From Euphorbia lathyris (taxonomy: Eukaryota; Streptophyta; Magnoliopsida; Malpighiales; Euphorbiaceae), in the NCBI RefSeq assembly GCF_963576675.1, contig NC_088915.1, positions 43,987,501-44,051,500 of the forward strand: DNA of 64,000 nucleotides, given 5' to 3'. The position numbers and the translations under genes are program-made. Under the pieces are notes generated by a model. The model did no database searches. It was given only the letters and a program-made list of their open reading frames with translations, and was not told the origin of the DNA. Numbering within the stretch: the first letter of the stretch is position 1; each line of letters opens with the position of its first letter. This document shows positions 61,340 to 64,000 of the stretch, in pieces.

Positions 61340-62190
61340 GTTTTATCTTTTCTATCACATTTATTTTGTTGTTTTTAAATTATGTTTGGTAGAATATTTT
61401 TATTTCTATCTTGTTTGGTACAATTTTATTTTTCCATTATGATGAATGCTTATTCTATTTTCTTGGATGAATTTCATCTTTATCTTATTCCGTCTATGTT
61501 ATTTCGTATATTTTCCGTGTTTTATCAATTTTTGCACCAATGAGGACATGGTCCAAATTAAGTGTGGGAGGAGATATTACATATATCGTTTTATTTTAGT
61601 ACGAATAAATGCAACGAATAAGAATAATTTTTAAGCAACATTTATAAATGCAACACTTGTTTTATTGTTTTATGCAAATGCAACATATATTGCAACATTA
61701 TTTTCCAAGAATGATATTCTTTTTAAACATTATTTTTCATAACTTTACATTTTCATATGCTTAAAAATATTTTAACTTATGATTATTTTTAGGTTATCAT
61801 TATCATTAGAAATAATATTTCTATACGGGCAATATTTTTCATATTTTTCAAAAAAATCCCCGATGCGATTTTAAGTAAAATTGTCTCGAGTGAATGTATT
61901 TAAGTAAACAAATTCTTTATTTTCAATCTCTATTTTATATCATGAAACTCATGATACAATAAATCTTATTCTAAATTTTCAATTAGGTTTATAGGCATTA
62001 AATTGAACTAACAATTTTTAGCTCGGTTTAAATTTTCGTCTTACATTAACACCAATTGAAGTTTTTAAGGAAACTTTAGCCATAATACATGTTGAATTTT
62101 AAGTCAATATAGGATGAATGTGCTATTTTTCTTTTTCCCAAGTTACAATTTTAATTTCATAAATTCAATTAGTCATATTCTTAACTTTTG
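61340..62190 (+). other. 3' non-coding region of the Athila-type element
   Basis: AT-rich. It has AATAAA (61604) and a polypurine-like GTGTGGGAGGAGATATT at 61562-61578, typical for Athila 3' regions and perhaps a second tract. TGCAACA words repeat at 61610-61700. No gene. Confidence 0.5.
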
Positions 62191-62194
62191 GCCA

Positions 62195-62446
62195 CGATTG
62201 AGACCAACCTTATCACAATCGAGGTATGAAAGGGAAGAATAATTAAGTATCGTTTACTTTTGGCCACGATTGTGACCACCCTTATCACAATCGAGGTATG
62301 AAAGGAACGTTTAAGCAAAAATTAAACGTGTTTAAGTTTAAAGTAACGATTGCGTCCACCCATGGCATGGTCGGTACCTCTTAAGCAAACACAAAACAAA
62401 TAAAATGCATATTAAGTTACGATCGAGACCACCCTTATCTTGGGCG
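62195..62446 (+). repeat. Four diverged hairpin units before the polypurine tract
   Basis: Units start at 62195, 62267, 62347 and 62420, each with arms of about nine bases around a loop like CCACCCTTA. Arms: CGATTGAGA/TCACAATCG, CGATTGTGA/TCACAATCG, CGATTGCGT/GCATGGTCG, CGATCGAGA/TCTTGGGCG. Most pairs survive, many by G-U. Spacing is 72-80 bases. The arrangement recalls the hairpin series of the Tat element at 9308. Confidence 0.6.
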
Positions 62447-62783
62447 TAACTAATCAATTCATTAACCCAAATGCTTACTCATTTAATTTAATAGGTTTGG
62501 GAAAGGAAATTTTGTGCTTTGAAATGCCTTGAGACAAAAGACTCAATAACATGTGTGCTTATATCATCCCGAATACTTCAATTTAAAATTGAAAATACAA
62601 GACAAATGATATATCGTATTTATACTCGTTAGTTTGATATTTTGCATATAAATTTGTCATGCGAAGTTAGTCTTTTCGGCTTAACTAATTTAAAAAGTAA
62701 TACAAAGATAAATGTTCTATTTTCATAAAGAGATTAGTTAAAGAACAAATTCAGTGAAATTTTGCTCGGGACTAGCAAAAGAT

Positions 62784-62797
62784 TAAGTGTGGAGATT
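62784..62797 (+). other. Polypurine tract of the Athila-type element
   Basis: AAGTGTGGAGATT stands directly before the LTR start TGTTAAGCCC. Confidence 0.7.
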
Positions 62798-63962
62798 TGT
62801 TAAGCCCAAAATATACCTAAAATATCATCAATATTTACATCAGTTTTACTACGAATTTGTATTGTTTACATCTATTTAGAGTACTTTTACGTTTGAATAT
62901 GTTTCTTTCATGCAAGGTACCTAAATATTTGGTAAAATCCAAATAGGAATGAAAAGAGGTCAAAAACGAAGGAAAAACCCTACAAAAGGAGTCAAAGACG
63001 ACGAAAATCAAACGCACCGAAACGAGGACGAGGACGAAGTCAGAAACGGAGAAAAACACTCTGTGTCGCGACCGAGAATCCTCCATTCTCGGTCGTGACA
63101 TGCGTCGCCCAGCTCTCCCTCCCTTTCATTTCGAAGGCTGAAAATCTGTTTCCCCATTCTCGGTCGAGAATTTACATTCTCGGTAAGTTTAGATTTTCAG
63201 GCAGCCTAATTTGCACATGTTCGTTTTCAAAGAAACGCGCCCGTTCGATTGGATAAGAACGTCTCTTCGCAGCAGACACGTCCCTTAAACCCGACTCTTC
63301 AACATCTATAAATAAAGAGTTGATTTCAAAGTTGAAATATAATTTTTTTAGAGTTAAGATTTAGTATAGAATTGATGCAGAAATTCTGAGTCAAGCAATT
63401 CAGAGTTAGAAGTTCGATTTTGTAAAAAGCAATATGATGTACACACATTGTTTATCAAATAATTATAAACACAGTAGCATTTAAGATTTAGATTAAGATC
63501 TGTTTTTATTAGTTTACATTTTGGTAGTAGACGACCCATCTCTATTCCGAAGATTCAGCGAGAAGATTAAGTAGAGGATTCGACCCAGGAGCCTGACAAA
63601 CTCTAAACGAGGTTCGAGGAAAGGATTGACAACCCGTTCACTTGAAAGTCGACGAAAGCTTCTATGCTTCTTGTTCTCTGTAAACTTGTATCAAATTCAT
63701 ACTTCATCTAATAAAGTTCATATAATTCAATATATTTTTATGTAGCACTTCTGAGAAAGATTGGAAGTGAATTCTGGTGTTTTCATTAAAACATAGTTAA
63801 ATTCAAAATCATTACAAGGAAACTTTGTTGAATACTTAGGCAAATTCATTCTTCGAGAATTAATTTGGTTAAGGTAGCAATCTAACCCGACCGTAGGAGG
63901 ATTGTCTGCGGTTCAAAGCCCCTTAATTGAAGGAGTTTATGTTATTACATTCTTATAATTTA
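62798..63962 (+). mobile_element. Athila 3' LTR, interrupted at 63963
   Basis: Starts TGTTAAGCCC. A near-perfect palindrome (63064-63079 with 63085-63100, one G-U) precedes TATAAATA at 63307-63314. From 63399 it matches the 5' LTR (41320 on). At 63963 the match ends and a different repeat, GGGAAAAGTACAAAAATAAACC, starts, which continues past the window. Confidence 0.85.
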
Positions 63963-64000
63963 GGGAAAAGTACAAAAATAAACCTTATGGTTACACCTGT
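63963..64000. mobile_element. Start of another repeat inserted in the LTR
   Basis: GGGAAAAGTACAAAAATA with TGTGGTT/ATGGTT words resembles 22677 onward. Only 38 bases are in the window; class unknown. Confidence 0.45.

Larger units (their letters stand above)
39439..64000 (+). mobile_element. Athila-type Ty3/gypsy element, interrupted, extends past the window
   Basis: Order: LTR (to 42196), tRNA-Asp primer site 42203, gag 42388-44652, pol to 47642, two post-pol ORFs, hairpin array, polypurine tract, 3' LTR from 62798. Athila is shown by the primer site, gag style without zinc knuckle, the DLGAS protease and post-pol ORFs. Nested: a copia element at 50420-60126 and LTR-like insert at 40132-41319. 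The true left end (39439 or nearer) is uncertain since the LTR 5' halves do not match. Confidence 0.85.

Overview
The window is nuclear DNA of a flowering plant, most likely a eudicot. The evidence is nested LTR retrotransposons of the Tat, Athila and Ty1/copia types, an RTE-type LINE with a TTG tail, hAT-like and MITE-like elements, plant GT-AG introns, an intronless pentatricopeptide repeat gene and a MORC-type gene. No bacterial or organellar gene, rRNA, tRNA or CRISPR array was found.

Layout. (1) 1-17373: a Tat-lineage Ty3/gypsy element on the + strand whose 5' LTR lies left of the window. Its order is leader (1-1881), gag-PR-RT-RNase H-second RNase H-integrase (1882-9274, broken by two frameshifts and two stops), three similar hairpins (9308-9461), a spliced six-exon gene on the opposite strand with its own TATA box (9758-12948), two short tandem-repeat arrays (13383-14235), a polypurine tract and the 3' LTR (14424-17373). 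(2) 17374-29413: a gene island with old repeats. It holds a six-exon + strand gene for a small membrane protein (18699-20881), a MITE, LINE and copia relics, a solo LTR with perfect target duplication (24529-25111), a hAT-like element with perfect 8-bp duplication (25582-26232) and an intact PPR gene (27233-29413). (3) 29487-39090: exons of a MORC6-like gene on the - strand, with lesions and no ATPase half. Its introns hold a 3.2-kb RTE LINE with 15-bp target duplications and a MITE that itself contains a 2.1-kb gag-protease-only copia element. (4) 39113-64000: a Ty3/gypsy RT relic, then an Athila-type element (LTR, tRNA-Asp primer site at 42203, gag-pol 42388-47642, two tandem related post-pol ORFs, 3' LTR from 62798). 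A 9.7-kb copia element on the - strand (50420-60126) sits inside it.

How the parts relate. The nesting gives a relative order: MORC gene, then its intronic MITE and LINE, then TR-GAG-like copia; separately Athila, then copia. LTR pairs agree (roughly 3% divergence for the Athila overlap, about 2% for the copia pair, counted by eye). The copia insertion falls ten bases into the second Athila post-pol ORF, and the frame runs on exactly on the far side.

Most interesting signals: each Athila post-pol ORF is preceded by a module of near-perfect palindrome plus TATA box that is also present in the 3' LTR promoter region; the Tat element carries a complete antisense spliced gene model; its gag holds four copies of the capsid-like core; and both gypsy elements carry arrays of hairpins whose stems change in sequence while keeping pairing. 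Everything is read by eye; functions of repeats and promoters are inference.
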